Shown piece by piece: positions 54,316-63,066 of a stretch of DNA of 64,000 bases (positions are counted from its first letter, which is position 1; each line of letters opens with the position of its first letter). The translations under genes were made by a program, and so were the position numbers. Origin of the DNA: Clostridium weizhouense (lineage in GTDB: Bacteria > Bacillota > Clostridia > Clostridiales > Clostridiaceae); contig NZ_JAHXPT010000001.1 in assembly GCF_019431045.1 (NCBI RefSeq), positions 372,001 through 436,000 on the forward strand, read 5' to 3'. The notes beneath the pieces are model-generated. The model had not been told where the DNA came from. It saw only the letters and a list, made by a program, of their open reading frames with translations, and searched no databases.

Positions 54316-54384
54316 CTATGTCTTAATATTGCTCATCATATTTTTCTTCTGAGCATATAAATATATTTCTAAAACATAGTCATT
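54316..54384. repeat. Short inverted-repeat element, family D copy
   Basis: About 69 bp with ends GCTATGTCTTAA and the inverse TTCTAAAACATAGT and an inner TGCTCA/TGAGCA hairpin. It lies between the dehydrogenase and the broken PTS gene and may terminate transcription. Confidence 0.5.
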
Positions 54385-54432
54385 CATTTATAATTAATAA
54401 TTCATCTATTTTTAGATAAAATATTTTTCTAT

Positions 54433-55561
54433 TTAATTTTGATTTTCTATATCTTTAAATTTAAATATTATTGTTAATAAAAAACTTATTATAAAAGCAA
54501 TTATGCATCCAAGTAGAAAACCTTTAAATCCCATTCCTAAAAAAACTGGTATTGTTCCTAAGCCTGGAAATGCAAAAGATATCGCACTTGAACCACTTGC
54601 TCCAACTATAGCACCACCTATTCCACCAGCTATACAAACAAAAAGTAATGGTCTTTTCAATAAAAGGTTTACACCAAATAATGCTGGCTCTGTTACTCCA
54701 AATATGGCTGAGATTGATGCCGATGCTGCTGCCGTCTTTAACTTTTTATTTTTAGTAATAAAAAATACTGCTAAAGCTGCCCCAGCTTGTCCAAAAAACA
54801 GCAGGCCCCATTAAAGCTAAAATTGTATCAGATCCATTTAAAGCAATATTATTAATTGCTAAAGGAACAAGACTCCAATGAAATCCAAAAATAACCATAG
54901 GTTGAATCAAAAATCCTAAACATGCTCCTGCTAAAATTGAATTTAATTCATAAATATTTGTGTATACATTTGCTAAAATATTTCCAATTACAGTTCCAAT
55001 AGGTCCAAATATTATAAATGTTATTGGAACTACTACTAAAACAGAGCATAGTGGAGTAAAAAATTCTTTTACTACATTTGGTATAATTTTGTTAAAAATA
55101 CATTCAACATAATGCAAAAGTGCAATTGCTAATATTATTGGAATTACACTTGATGAATAAGTTACAGAATTAATATTAATCCCTATAAAATCTACTATAC
55201 TTTTCTCTTTAAATAAATTTGTTATATTAGGATGTAACATTATAACTGCTATAAAAACAGCTGTATATTTATTCGCTTTTAACTTTTTAGCACAAGTAAA
55301 TGCTAAAAATACTGGAATATAATAAAAAAATGCATCTGCTATACCATTAAAAATTATATATGTATCACTGCTTGTTGATAGTATATTAGTAGCCTCTAAT
55401 ATGGCAACAATTCCTTTTAAAATTCCTGCGGCACTCATTACATTAATAATAGGTATAAACATACCCGATATAATATCTATAGCTTTCTGCAGTAAATCGT
55501 TTACTTTTAATACATAATTATTTGACATAATTCTTCCACTTCTTATTTTTTCAGTTCTCAT
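54433..55561 (-). pseudogene. PTS EIIC permease, frameshifted and lacking EIIB/EIIA
   Basis: The first frame (from ATG 55559-55561 after AAAGGGG) encodes a PTS_EIIC domain of the beta-glucoside/sucrose type: DIISGMFIPIINVMSAAGILKG near 25, FMIFGFHW-like context VIFGFHWSLVPLAIN near 218-232 and NGSDTILALMGPAVF near 239. It then runs into WTSWGSFSS and a stop. In the next frame the expected sequence goes on: GQAGAALAVFFITKNKKLKT, SAIFGVTEPALFGVNLLLKR, to a normal end at 54433. One extra base in the A6/T6 run at 54793-54798 accounts for the shift. There is no EIIB domain in front and no EIIA behind. It may be decaying, phase-variable at the homopolymer, or a sequencing error. Confidence 0.8.
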
Positions 55562-55756
55562 TTCAATCCCCTTTGCCACTTACTTTTTAAATTAGTTTTA
55601 TAAAAGTTATTTAATATTATATTAAAAACCTTTTCTTTATTTGTCAATAGTTTTTTATAAAATAATATTTATTATTCTTTAGTTACATTCCTAAAACCTT
55701 TTAAAGGCAACATTCTAAAGGTTACTAAAAAAAATTAGAATTTTTATAAAAAATAA

Positions 55757-55786
55757 AAAATAGCCATTATATATAATGACTATTTT
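55757..55786 (-). terminator. Terminator behind the ROK gene
   Basis: Fourteen-base stem (55757-55770 with 55773-55786, one mismatch) followed on the minus strand by TTTTTATTTTT. Confidence 0.7.
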
Positions 55787-55805
55787 CTTAAATTCTTCTA
55801 TATTT

Positions 55806-56933
55806 TTAAATTTGCTTTATAAAATCTTCTATATGTAACAACGCTGCTCCTACTGCACTAGATTCTAATTTATAATGACAAACTCTTAAATACTTAGTAT
55901 CTATTTCAAATGTATTATATTTAGATATACTTTTTTTAACTTCATCAATATATTCATCTAAATATGCTCCTACATATCCTCCTAATATAATATTACAATC
56001 GAATGCCATTCTTAAATTATTAATAACAATAGAAAGCTTATTAATATACTCTTTCCAAATTTCAACCTGTTCTTTATTATTACTATTAAGTAAAGTAAAA
56101 AATTCTGATAATTTTCCGTTAACACTATCTGACAAGACCTTAGCTGAACAATATGCATCTACACATCCTTTTTGTCCGCAATAACATTGTTTTCCATCTG
56201 GCATTATTACCATATGCCCAAATTCTCCAGCACGCTGAGTATCTCCAAGATACATTTTTTCATTATAATATATTGATCCTCCTACACTATTACTCAGTGA
56301 AAGATATATTATATTTTTTCCACTATCCTCATTCCATAGTTCTGCTTTTCCTGCTGCATTTGCATCGTTACAGAATATACATTCATAAGGTATATGTTTA
56401 ATTAATTCTTCACACCTTGTATTTTTTATATGTAAAACTTGAGAATCCATTATTTCTTTCTTATCTAAAGAAATAATTCCAGGAATAGAAATTCCAACAC
56501 CTAAGATTTTTGAATTTCTGAATTCACTATTTTCTATAAATTCACATAATATATCTGCGACACTTTTATAATATTTATGGCTATTTTCAAAGTGTTTTTC
56601 TATTCTTATGTTTTTTAAAATGTTTCCTCCTAAATCTACTAAAACTATACTTATATGATTTTGAGTAATATCAAGACCTGCCGAAATTCTTGAATCCTTC
56701 ACACAGACTATAGCCTTTGCTTTTCTTCCACCAGTAGATTTAAATTCTCCATCTTCACTAATTAATCCTTCTTCTGCTAAAGTCTTTAAATGTTGAGCAA
56801 TAGTAGGTAAGCTAACTCCCAAATTTTTAGCTATTTCCTGTTTTGATGTTTTTTTACTATTATATATAAATCTATAAATAGTATTTCTATTGTATTTTCT
56901 CACTTCTATATTAGTTGTTTTTTCATATAACAT
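55806..56933 (-). CDS. ROK-family transcriptional repressor (NagC/XylR type)
   Basis: 375 residues. An N-terminal winged helix (NLGVSLPTIAQHLKTLAEEG near 37-56) precedes a ROK sugar-binding domain with GLDITQNHISIVLVDLGGNI near 86-105, NDANAAGKAELW near 190 and the zinc motif GHMVIMPDGKQCYCGQKGC near 238-256. It should repress the sugar genes downstream until a sugar or sugar phosphate binds. ATG 56931-56933 has GGAGAG ten bases before. The terminator behind it suggests the PTS gene has its own promoter. Confidence 0.9.
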   Translation of the reverse strand: MLYEKTTNIEVRKYNRNTIYRFIYNSKKTSKQEIAKNLGVSLPTIAQHLKTLAEEGLISEDGEFKSTGGRKAKAIVCVKDSRISAGLDITQNHISIVLVDLGGNILKNIRIEKHFENSHKYYKSVADILCEFIENSEFRNSKILGVGISIPGIISLDKKEIMDSQVLHIKNTRCEELIKHIPYECIFCNDANAAGKAELWNEDSGKNIIYLSLSNSVGGSIYYNEKMYLGDTQRAGEFGHMVIMPDGKQCYCGQKGCVDAYCSAKVLSDSVNGKLSEFFTLLNSNNKEQVEIWKEYINKLSIVINNLRMAFDCNIILGGYVGAYLDEYIDEVKKSISKYNTFEIDTKYLRVCHYKLESSAVGAALLHIEDFIKQI

Positions 56934-57131
56934 AAAAAATACTCTCTCCAATATCTTTTTACTTTAATATAAATTTTGCTTAATCAAAATAATATTTACA
57001 ATAATATTTTAACATACAAACTTATAATAATATAATTACGTAATTTTTTAATATAATAATTTATTTTATCAAAATATAAAAAATAAAACATATTATTAAA
57101 ATTATTTTTTATAAAACTTCTATTAACTAGG

Positions 57132-57158
57132 ACAAAAATTATATACTTGCATATTATA
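57132..57158 (+). promoter_or_regulatory. Sigma-K-type promoter of the first CsxC-like gene
   Basis: AC at 57132-57133, 16-base spacer, CATATTATA at 57150-57158. This matches the sigma-K consensus AC-N16/17-CATANNNTA recalled from Bacillus. It sits 45 bases before the ribosome site of a spore-surface gene. Confidence 0.6.
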
Positions 57159-57202
57159 TATTATTGAGATATTTATTAAATAGATAAATGGAGGAATATA
57201 TT

Positions 57203-57997
57203 GTGAATACTAACAAAGGATTAAATGTAGAAAATACAAATGATTGTGGAACTTTACAACAAGAGACTTGTGCAACTGTTGCTACTCAAATAGAACCATT
57301 AACTGAACAAACTGCTGTGACTCCTGCTATTATTCCAGCAGGACCTGTATTTCTTAAGCTTCCTGTTGTATTAGCAGAAACAAATATAACAATTCCTGTT
57401 GAAGCTACTATAACATTAGATCAAGCTGCTATAGAAATTAAAAGAATCAAAAAAAATGTATTTTTGACTCAATCTCGTCTTATTCCATTTTCTTCAACTG
57501 ACGCAACTCCTAATACTGGAATATTATTTATAGCAGGTTTTATAAGAAAAAATATTGAATATGCTACTCAAACTTGTACTGCAACTGATAGTCCAAATCT
57601 TTGTGGAGATATAAGACATTGTACAGTTGAAGTACCTTTTAACTTTACTACTAGAATTACTTTTATTAGACCACCTGTTTTAGCTGAAAATACTATTCCA
57701 AGTGAATTAGAATATTTCACTGATACACTTAGAGGTTGTGATATTTGTGCAGATCCAGTAATCGGACGTAATCCTTGCGATCAAAGTTTCTCATTTACAG
57801 AAGTCTTTAATGAAAAACCTTTTACTGAATTAGTAAATGCATTTGTTACTGAGGTTGATATTCACACAAATCCAACTACTAATTGTAATCTTCCTACAGA
57901 ACAATCATTCACAACACTTACTGAAAAATTGGTTGTTAATTTAACACTAAAAGTATTACAACAACAACAAGTAAGAGTTGCAGCTATAGGATTATAA
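57203..57997 (+). CDS. CsxC-family spore exosporium/coat protein 1
   Basis: 264 residues from GTG 57203, which has GGAGG nine bases upstream; the ATG at 57188 lies inside that box. No signal peptide. A Thr/Gln/Ala-rich start is followed by LKLPVVLAETNITIPVEATI, AAIEIKRIKKNVFLTQSRLI, GILFIAGFIRKNIEYAT and HCTVEVPFNFTTRITF. These repeat-like beta segments resemble the SPOCS/DUF3794 type and CsxC-like exosporium proteins of clostridia. Several Cys (CDICADP, NPCDQ) could cross-link in the spore shell. A sigma-K-type promoter lies upstream. Family name is from memory, the spore-surface role an inference. Confidence 0.75.
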   Translation: MNTNKGLNVENTNDCGTLQQETCATVATQIEPLTEQTAVTPAIIPAGPVFLKLPVVLAETNITIPVEATITLDQAAIEIKRIKKNVFLTQSRLIPFSSTDATPNTGILFIAGFIRKNIEYATQTCTATDSPNLCGDIRHCTVEVPFNFTTRITFIRPPVLAENTIPSELEYFTDTLRGCDICADPVIGRNPCDQSFSFTEVFNEKPFTELVNAFVTEVDIHTNPTTNCNLPTEQSFTTLTEKLVVNLTLKVLQQQQVRVAAIGL

Positions 57998-58067
57998 AAG
58001 ATTTTAGAAATTAATTGAAATTTTAATATAAAGTACTCTCTCAGAATTATATATTAAGTACTATCTT

Positions 58068-58104
58068 ACAGACCTAAAACTTACTAAGAGAGTTTTAGGT
58101 CTGT
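58068..58104 (+). terminator. Terminator between the two CsxC-like genes
   Basis: Fourteen-base stem ACAGACCTAAAACT (58068-58081) with its inverse (58091-58104), followed by TTTTAAAAT. It ends 22 bases before the second gene's ATG, so the second gene depends on read-through or on a promoter inside this gap. Confidence 0.75.
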
Positions 58105-58125
58105 TTTAAAATAGGAGGATAAATT

Positions 58126-58983
58126 ATGACAAAAATGCACTGCTCAAGACAATATTATAATCAACTTAAAGCAAAGCAGTATGAAGAATATCTTAAAAGA
58201 AAGAATCAATATTATTCATATAAATATAATACTCATATAAATCAAAATAATAGGGGTAATATTAAGATTTGCAAAACAACTGTTTCTTCTGAAACATTGC
58301 CTATTTGTGAAAACATCCCTCATGCATCAGATACAGCTACTTTACCTATAACTGTAAATATCCCAGTAGTATTAACAGAATGTAATATAACTATAACTGT
58401 TCAATCTGTACTTAAACTAGATGATAATATATTAGAAATTAAACACATTAGAAAAAATGCTTATTTAAATCAGTGCAAACTTATTCCAAATTCTGAAAAT
58501 GACAATCCCAATACTGGAATATTGTTTCTATCCGGTTTTATTCGAAAGAACATAGAATACTCTACTAATGAGTATAATTTTATGGGAGTATTCAATGGAA
58601 AATTGAAACATGTTACAGTTGATGTTCCTTTTAAATGTACTACTAGAGTTATATTTAAAACTCCACCTAAGTTTAAAATAAATACTTATCATGATAAATC
58701 TGAAATATTACAAACGAACCTTGGAGTATGCAAACCTTATAAAGAAGATATGAACGGAAGAAATTTACAAGAGCAAAACTTTAGATCAATTCAATTTTTT
58801 AATGAAAAAGTATTCTGTAAATTAATTAGTGCTGAATTTCTTGAATCAGCTGTTCTTGAAAATACAACAAATAAAAAGAGTAAACATCATAATGAACAAA
58901 CATTTCACGATATTAATGAAAAAGTAGTGTTATTTTTAACACTAAAATTATTACAAAAACAAAATGTCATAATTTCAAACTAA
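58126..58983 (+). CDS. CsxC-family spore exosporium/coat protein 2
   Basis: 285 residues. A Tyr/Lys/Asn-rich start (RQYYNQLKAKQYEEYLKRKN) replaces the Thr-rich start of the neighbour. The rest is homologous: ITVNIPVVLTECNITITVQS, ILEIKHIRKNAYLNQCKLIP, GILFLSGFIRKNIEYST, HVTVDVPFKCTTRVIF and EQNFRSIQFFNEKVF. A tandem duplication followed by divergence is likely. Start has AGGAGG. No CATANNNTA box was found in front of it. Confidence 0.75.
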   Translation: MTKMHCSRQYYNQLKAKQYEEYLKRKNQYYSYKYNTHINQNNRGNIKICKTTVSSETLPICENIPHASDTATLPITVNIPVVLTECNITITVQSVLKLDDNILEIKHIRKNAYLNQCKLIPNSENDNPNTGILFLSGFIRKNIEYSTNEYNFMGVFNGKLKHVTVDVPFKCTTRVIFKTPPKFKINTYHDKSEILQTNLGVCKPYKEDMNGRNLQEQNFRSIQFFNEKVFCKLISAEFLESAVLENTTNKKSKHHNEQTFHDINEKVVLFLTLKLLQKQNVIISN

Positions 58984-58987
58984 AGCA

Positions 58988-59012
58988 ATGTTCCATATAT
59001 TTTATGGAACAT
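58988..59012 (+). terminator. Terminator behind the second CsxC-like gene
   Basis: Ten-base stem ATGTTCCATA with its inverse, followed by TTATTTTC. Confidence 0.75.
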
Positions 59013-59125
59013 TTATTTTCATAAATTAATTTTTATGTTTTGGATAGTACTTATCATACTTATAAAACAAAATATTCTATAAATTATACACAGATTATTT
59101 AGCAATATAAGTTCATAAAAAAAGC

Positions 59126-59144
59126 CGTAGCACAACGTGCTACG
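59126..59144 (-). terminator. Terminator behind tRNA-Trp copy 2
   Basis: Stem CGTAGCAC (59126-59133) with GTGCTACG (59137-59144), loop of 3, then GGCTTTTTTT on the minus strand. One of the few GC-rich hairpins here. Confidence 0.9.
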
Positions 59145-59151
59145 ACAATTC

Positions 59152-59226
59152 TGGCAGGGGCACTAGGATTTGAACCCAGAACCAATGGTTTTGGAGACCA
59201 CTACTCTACCGTTGAGCCATACCCCT
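59152..59226 (-). tRNA. tRNA-Trp (CCA anticodon), copy 2
   Basis: Identical over all 75 nt to the copy at 40908-40982, including encoded CCA, but with different flanks and a different terminator. It lies 40 bp behind the ZnuA-like gene. Confidence 0.96.
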
Positions 59227-59266
59227 TCAAAGACAATAATTATTATATAACACAATTATAAAAAAA

Positions 59267-60145
59267 TCAACTATTTTCTACAATTAAATCTGTTAATACT
59301 TCTACATTATATAAAATTAAGTCATCAAAAGACATATTGCCATCATATTTCCATAAATTCACCACTGAATATTTAGATAAATCCATACTTGTTTGCTCTG
59401 TTCCATCTTTTAATATAACAAGTTTATTTTTATCCAAATTATTAATTTTTATGAATTCAGATATTTCACGATTATCAAGTTTTAATACATTTAACCCTAA
59501 ATCTTTAATTAAATAATCAAAGTTATTATTTAATGTTAAAAATGTATAGCTATTTAAACTTTCTATTTTTTTTGAATAAACATCTATTTTATCATTTAAT
59601 TCTTTTATTGCATTATTATAGTTTTCTTCATAATATTCTCTATTTTCTGGATCTCTATCTTGGATTGCAGCTTTAACATTATATAACGCTATTTTATAAG
59701 CTTCTATTCCTTCAAAATAATAAGGATTTTCCTTTGATGACCCATTTACATCATAATTTAAAAGTCTCATTCCTCTAGATAGATTTATTATTCCAATATT
59801 ACCTTTTTCAAGTTCACCAATAAAGCTATTTGCCCATGGTTCAAATGTTGTACCTGTGTATATAAAAAGATCCATATTAGACACATTTTCAATAACATCT
59901 TTATTATATTTAAATTCTTTAATATCGTTCTCATTAGAAAACATATATTGTACATTATGCTTATCTTTTACGATTTTTTTCACCATTTGATACTGTGGTT
60001 TGTTAACTGTTATTATATTTAAATACTTATCTCTCAAAATTTTTGGATTATTTTCAGTATTCGCTAACAACGGATTAGAAAATAAACCTATTCCTAATGA
60101 AAAAGCAATTGTTATTATAATCATAACAAATGTTATCTTTTTCAA
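59267..60145 (-). CDS. ZnuA-like substrate-binding protein without metal histidines
   Basis: About 292 residues. One N-terminal hydrophobic segment (residues 6-24) and no lipobox Cys. The fold matches cluster A-I proteins: DLFIYTGTTFEPWANSFIGE aligns with MFIYNGLGMESWIDS of the lipoprotein at 35272. The long central helix and FDYLIKDLGLNVLKL also match. Yet the three His ligands are lost: the EPHDYEP region reads DIKEFKYNKD, DPHSWLS reads ENPYYFEG, and GHAAFGYL reads LNNNFDYL. It can hardly bind zinc in the usual way. GGAGG lies seven bases before TTG 60143-60145; a GTG three codons up is inside that box. Function unknown. Confidence 0.75.
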   Translation of the reverse strand: MKKITFVMIIITIAFSLGIGLFSNPLLANTENNPKILRDKYLNIITVNKPQYQMVKKIVKDKHNVQYMFSNENDIKEFKYNKDVIENVSNMDLFIYTGTTFEPWANSFIGELEKGNIGIINLSRGMRLLNYDVNGSSKENPYYFEGIEAYKIALYNVKAAIQDRDPENREYYEENYNNAIKELNDKIDVYSKKIESLNSYTFLTLNNNFDYLIKDLGLNVLKLDNREISEFIKINNLDKNKLVILKDGTEQTSMDLSKYSVVNLWKYDGNMSFDDLILYNVEVLTDLIVENS

Positions 60146-60572
60146 ATTATTCACCTCCGAAAATTTCTTAAATTCTCTTTATTTTAATATATATGTTCTA
60201 AATTATAAAAAACTTGTTACCTATTATATTTATATTAACGAACAAACTTTATTGAAATTTATATAATTATTAAAAAATTAATATAATTTTTAGTTATTAT
60301 ATTAAAATATAATAATACATTACATATTCTATTATACCAATTAATAAAAAAAAATGTATACAAAATTATTACAAAATTTATATTACAATTCTTTTATAAT
60401 TATAATAATTGAATTTTAGTTATAATTAAAGTGGAAATTTTCTTTAATTTTACTTTGCTTTTATTATAAATGTTAGTTATAGCTTTGCTTTTATAAAAAA
60501 AATTGGATAAAATAAAAAGATGATATTAATTATATATTTTATATACTCACTTAGAAAGGAGTAAGTAATTAA
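60146..60572. other. 427-bp intergenic region
   Basis: Divergent gap between the ZnuA-like gene and tsaE. It holds a diverged family B element (60187-60266). The stretch 60270-60540 is very AT-rich and must carry the tsaE promoter, which I could not assign. Confidence 0.4.
60187..60266. repeat. Short inverted-repeat element, family B copy 3
   Basis: The right half ATTTATATTAACGAACAAAC and onward matches copies at 29120 and 62240. The left inverse end is diverged. Confidence 0.5.
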
Positions 60573-61034
60573 ATGGAATTTAATGTTTATAGTATAGATG
60601 ATACTACTAAATTAGGAAAAAAAATAGGTGAATCAGTGAATTCCGGTGACATAATTTGTTTAACTGGAGATTTAGGCACTGGTAAAACACATATTACAAA
60701 AGGTATAGCACTTGGATTAGATATAAAAGATGATATTACAAGTCCAACATTTACAATTGTAAATGAATATGAAGATGGTAGATTAAAATTAAATCATTTT
60801 GACGTTTATAGAGTAAATGATCCAGATGAAATTTATGCAATTGGATTTGATGATTATATTTTTTCTGAAAGTGTTTCTATTATTGAATGGGCAAATTATA
60901 TTGAAGAAATTCTACCAGATGATTTTTTACATATAAATATAGAAAAAGATTTAAGTAAGGGTGATGATTACAGAAAAATAACATTAACACCTTATGGTAA
61001 GAGATATGAATATATTAAGGAGTTGGAATTATGA
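60573..61034 (+). CDS. tsaE: tRNA t6A biosynthesis ATPase TsaE
   Basis: 153 residues. P-loop LTGDLGTGKTHITKGIAL near 32-49, SPTFTIVNEYEDGR near 65-78 and the HFDVYRVNDPDE segment near 82-93, then IIEWANYI. TsaE binds TsaB-TsaD and is required for N6-threonylcarbamoyl-adenosine at position 37 of ANN-reading tRNAs. AAAGGAG start. It overlaps tsaB by 4 bp. Confidence 0.95.
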   Translation: MEFNVYSIDDTTKLGKKIGESVNSGDIICLTGDLGTGKTHITKGIALGLDIKDDITSPTFTIVNEYEDGRLKLNHFDVYRVNDPDEIYAIGFDDYIFSESVSIIEWANYIEEILPDDFLHINIEKDLSKGDDYRKITLTPYGKRYEYIKELEL

Positions 61035-61747
61035 TTATATTAAGTGTAGATTCATCTTCAAAAGTTGCTACTGCGGCTTTAATGGATGAAGATAAATTAT
61101 TAGGAGAAATCACATTAAATGATAAAAAAGAACATTCTGTTGTATTGATGACTATAATTCAAGATCTATTGAAAAGTAACAATCTAGATATTGATGATAT
61201 TGATGGTTTTGTTGTTTCTAAAGGCCCTGGATCTTTTACAGGATTAAGAATAGGAATGGCTACTATTAAAGGTTTAAGCTTTGGAAGTAATAAACCTTAT
61301 GTTAGTATCTCTAGCTTAGATGCTCTTGCATTTACTGTAGCTTCATTTGATGGAATTATCTGCCCTATAATGGATGCACTAAGAAATAATGTATATACTG
61401 CATTATATAAAAGTTGTAATGGTGAATTAGAAAAAATTATGGATTATTCAGCTATTGATATTAACGAGTTAGTTGATATTCTTAATGCTAAAGGTGAAAA
61501 AGTTATGTTTATTGGAGATGGTGTACCAAATAATAAAGAATACTTATTAGAAAATTGTTTGAATTGTAATTTTCCATCAAATCATTTAAACATAATAAGA
61601 GCTTCTTCTTTAGGAGAATTAGGAATAAAAATATTAAAAAATGGTGACTACGATGATTCTAATTCTGCTCCATTTTATCTAAAAAAGCCACAAGCTGAAA
61701 GAGAATATGAGCAAAGGATGAAACTAAGTAATGCAACTACAAACTAG
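61031..61747 (+). CDS. tsaB: tRNA t6A biosynthesis protein TsaB
   Basis: 238 residues of the ASKHA fold. ILSVDSSSKVATAALMDED at the start, HSVVLMTIIQDLL near 38 and SKGPGSFTGLRIGMATIKGL near 65-84 are family marks. It lacks the metal site of TsaD and acts as its dimer partner. Coupled to tsaE (4-bp overlap) and rimI (17-bp overlap). Confidence 0.95.
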   Translation: MIILSVDSSSKVATAALMDEDKLLGEITLNDKKEHSVVLMTIIQDLLKSNNLDIDDIDGFVVSKGPGSFTGLRIGMATIKGLSFGSNKPYVSISSLDALAFTVASFDGIICPIMDALRNNVYTALYKSCNGELEKIMDYSAIDINELVDILNAKGEKVMFIGDGVPNNKEYLLENCLNCNFPSNHLNIIRASSLGELGIKILKNGDYDDSNSAPFYLKKPQAEREYEQRMKLSNATTN

Positions 61748-62180
61748 TTTATTAAATGAAGAGGATATTGATGAGGTATTAGAAATTAGTTCTTTAAGTT
61801 TTTCAGTTTGTTGGAGTAAAAAATCTTATTTAGATGAATTATCTAATCCTTTAGCTAATTATATTGTTGCAAAGATTGATAACAAAGTTATAGGTTTTGC
61901 TGGTGCTTGGCTAATACTTGATGAAGCACATATAACTAATATTGCAGTTCATCCTAAGTATAGAAAACAAAATGTCGGTTCTGAATTATTAAAAGCTTTA
62001 ATTGATTATACTAAAAATAAAGGATGTAAATCATATACTTTAGAAGTACGTGCAGGAAATATTATTGCTCAAAACTTATATCATAAATTCGATTTTAGAG
62101 AAAATGGTATAAGAAAAAATTACTATGAAGATAATAAAGAAGACGCTATAATAATGTGGCGTATAGATAAAAAACAGTAA
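61731..62180 (+). CDS. rimI: Ribosomal protein S18 alanine N-acetyltransferase RimI
   Basis: 149 residues. GNAT motif A: AHITNIAVHPKYRKQNVGSE near 64-83 (a relaxed R-x-x-N-V-G in place of R-x-x-G-x-G/A), then SYTLEVRAGNIIAQNLYHKF near 103-122 and RKNYYEDNKEDAIIMW. The order tsaE-tsaB-rimI is the standard bacterial one, which supports the name. It acetylates the N-terminus of S18 or other proteins. Confidence 0.9.
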   Translation: MQLQTSLLNEEDIDEVLEISSLSFSVCWSKKSYLDELSNPLANYIVAKIDNKVIGFAGAWLILDEAHITNIAVHPKYRKQNVGSELLKALIDYTKNKGCKSYTLEVRAGNIIAQNLYHKFDFRENGIRKNYYEDNKEDAIIMWRIDKKQ

Positions 62181-62202
62181 GAATTTTTTAATCCTTACTG
62201 TT
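62173..62202 (+). terminator. Terminator behind rimI
   Basis: Stem AACAGTAAG (62173-62181) with CTTACTGTT (62194-62202), followed by TTTCTATA. It overlaps the rimI stop. Confidence 0.8.
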
Positions 62203-62205
62203 TTT

Positions 62206-62280
62206 CTATATAAGTTTCTCACTATAGTGAGTAATAGTACTATTTATATTAATAAACAAACTTTATTGAAACTTATATAT
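62206..62280. repeat. Short inverted-repeat element, family B copy 4
   Basis: 75 bp with clear ends CTATATAAGTTTC and the inverse GAAACTTATATA, and an inner ACTATAGT palindrome. It fills the gap between the rimI terminator and the end of ribU. Confidence 0.65.
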
Positions 62281-62870
62281 TATTGTATTATTGTATTTTT
62301 ATTATTTTCTTTACTTCCAAAATTAGAATCAACTTTAAAAATAGAAACTGATACTTTTTTATATAAAATATATGTTAATACTGAAACTAAAATTGCTTTT
62401 ATGCCATTAAAAGGTAGCAATCCCCAAGTAACATATTTTAATAATTCAGCACTTTCTAAATGCATTCCATATGCCGGTAATAGTAAGTATACATTAGCTA
62501 ATATTCCTACTATTTGAATACAAGCACTACCTAAAATCATCCCTAATAAGGCAGTTTTTTTACTCTTATTTCTATTATACACTATACCCGCTGGTAATAT
62601 TAATGATACTCCTATTAAAAAATTTGCAAGTTCTCCTACAAAACCACTCTGACTCCCTTTTATCAATAATATCAATATATTTTTTATAAATTCTATTAAT
62701 ACTCCTACTAATGGTCCAAATCCAAAGGCTCCAAGTAATGCTGGTACATCACTTAAATCTATTTTAAGCCATGGGAATATTGGAATCACTGGAAATTCAA
62801 AATACATAAGTATAAGTGCTATTGCTGATAATAAAGAAATTTTAATTAATTTGTTTGTGTTTTTATTCAT
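62280..62870 (-). CDS. ribU: Riboflavin ECF transporter S component RibU
   Basis: 196 residues with about six membrane segments. RibU family marks: ALILMYFEFPVIPIFPWLKID then LSDVPALLGAFGFGPLVGVL near residues 40-60, IKNILILLIKGSQSGFVGELA near 65-85 and FNGIKAILVSVLTYILYKKV near the end. It binds riboflavin and works with the shared EcfA1A2T module encoded elsewhere. Start has GGGAGG. The FMN riboswitch upstream confirms the ligand class. Confidence 0.95.
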   Translation of the reverse strand: MNKNTNKLIKISLLSAIALILMYFEFPVIPIFPWLKIDLSDVPALLGAFGFGPLVGVLIEFIKNILILLIKGSQSGFVGELANFLIGVSLILPAGIVYNRNKSKKTALLGMILGSACIQIVGILANVYLLLPAYGMHLESAELLKYVTWGLLPFNGIKAILVSVLTYILYKKVSVSIFKVDSNFGSKENNKNTIIQ

Positions 62871-63066
62871 TTTTCGCCTCCCAAAAGATTATCTCCTCGG
62901 TGTAGCTTATTAGGCTTATAATTTTAACATCTTATTAGCTTTATATAATTCTTTTTTATTCTTTAGGTTTTATTTTTTAATCTTTAAGCAAAATATAATC
63001 TAAATTATCCACAGATTTAAAAATAATTTTAAAAATTTTTATTTTTTGTATAACTGGTCTAAAGAA

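Noticed and set aside
62227..62517. 96-residue plus-strand frame
   Set aside because: It begins in a family B repeat and runs antisense to ribU.
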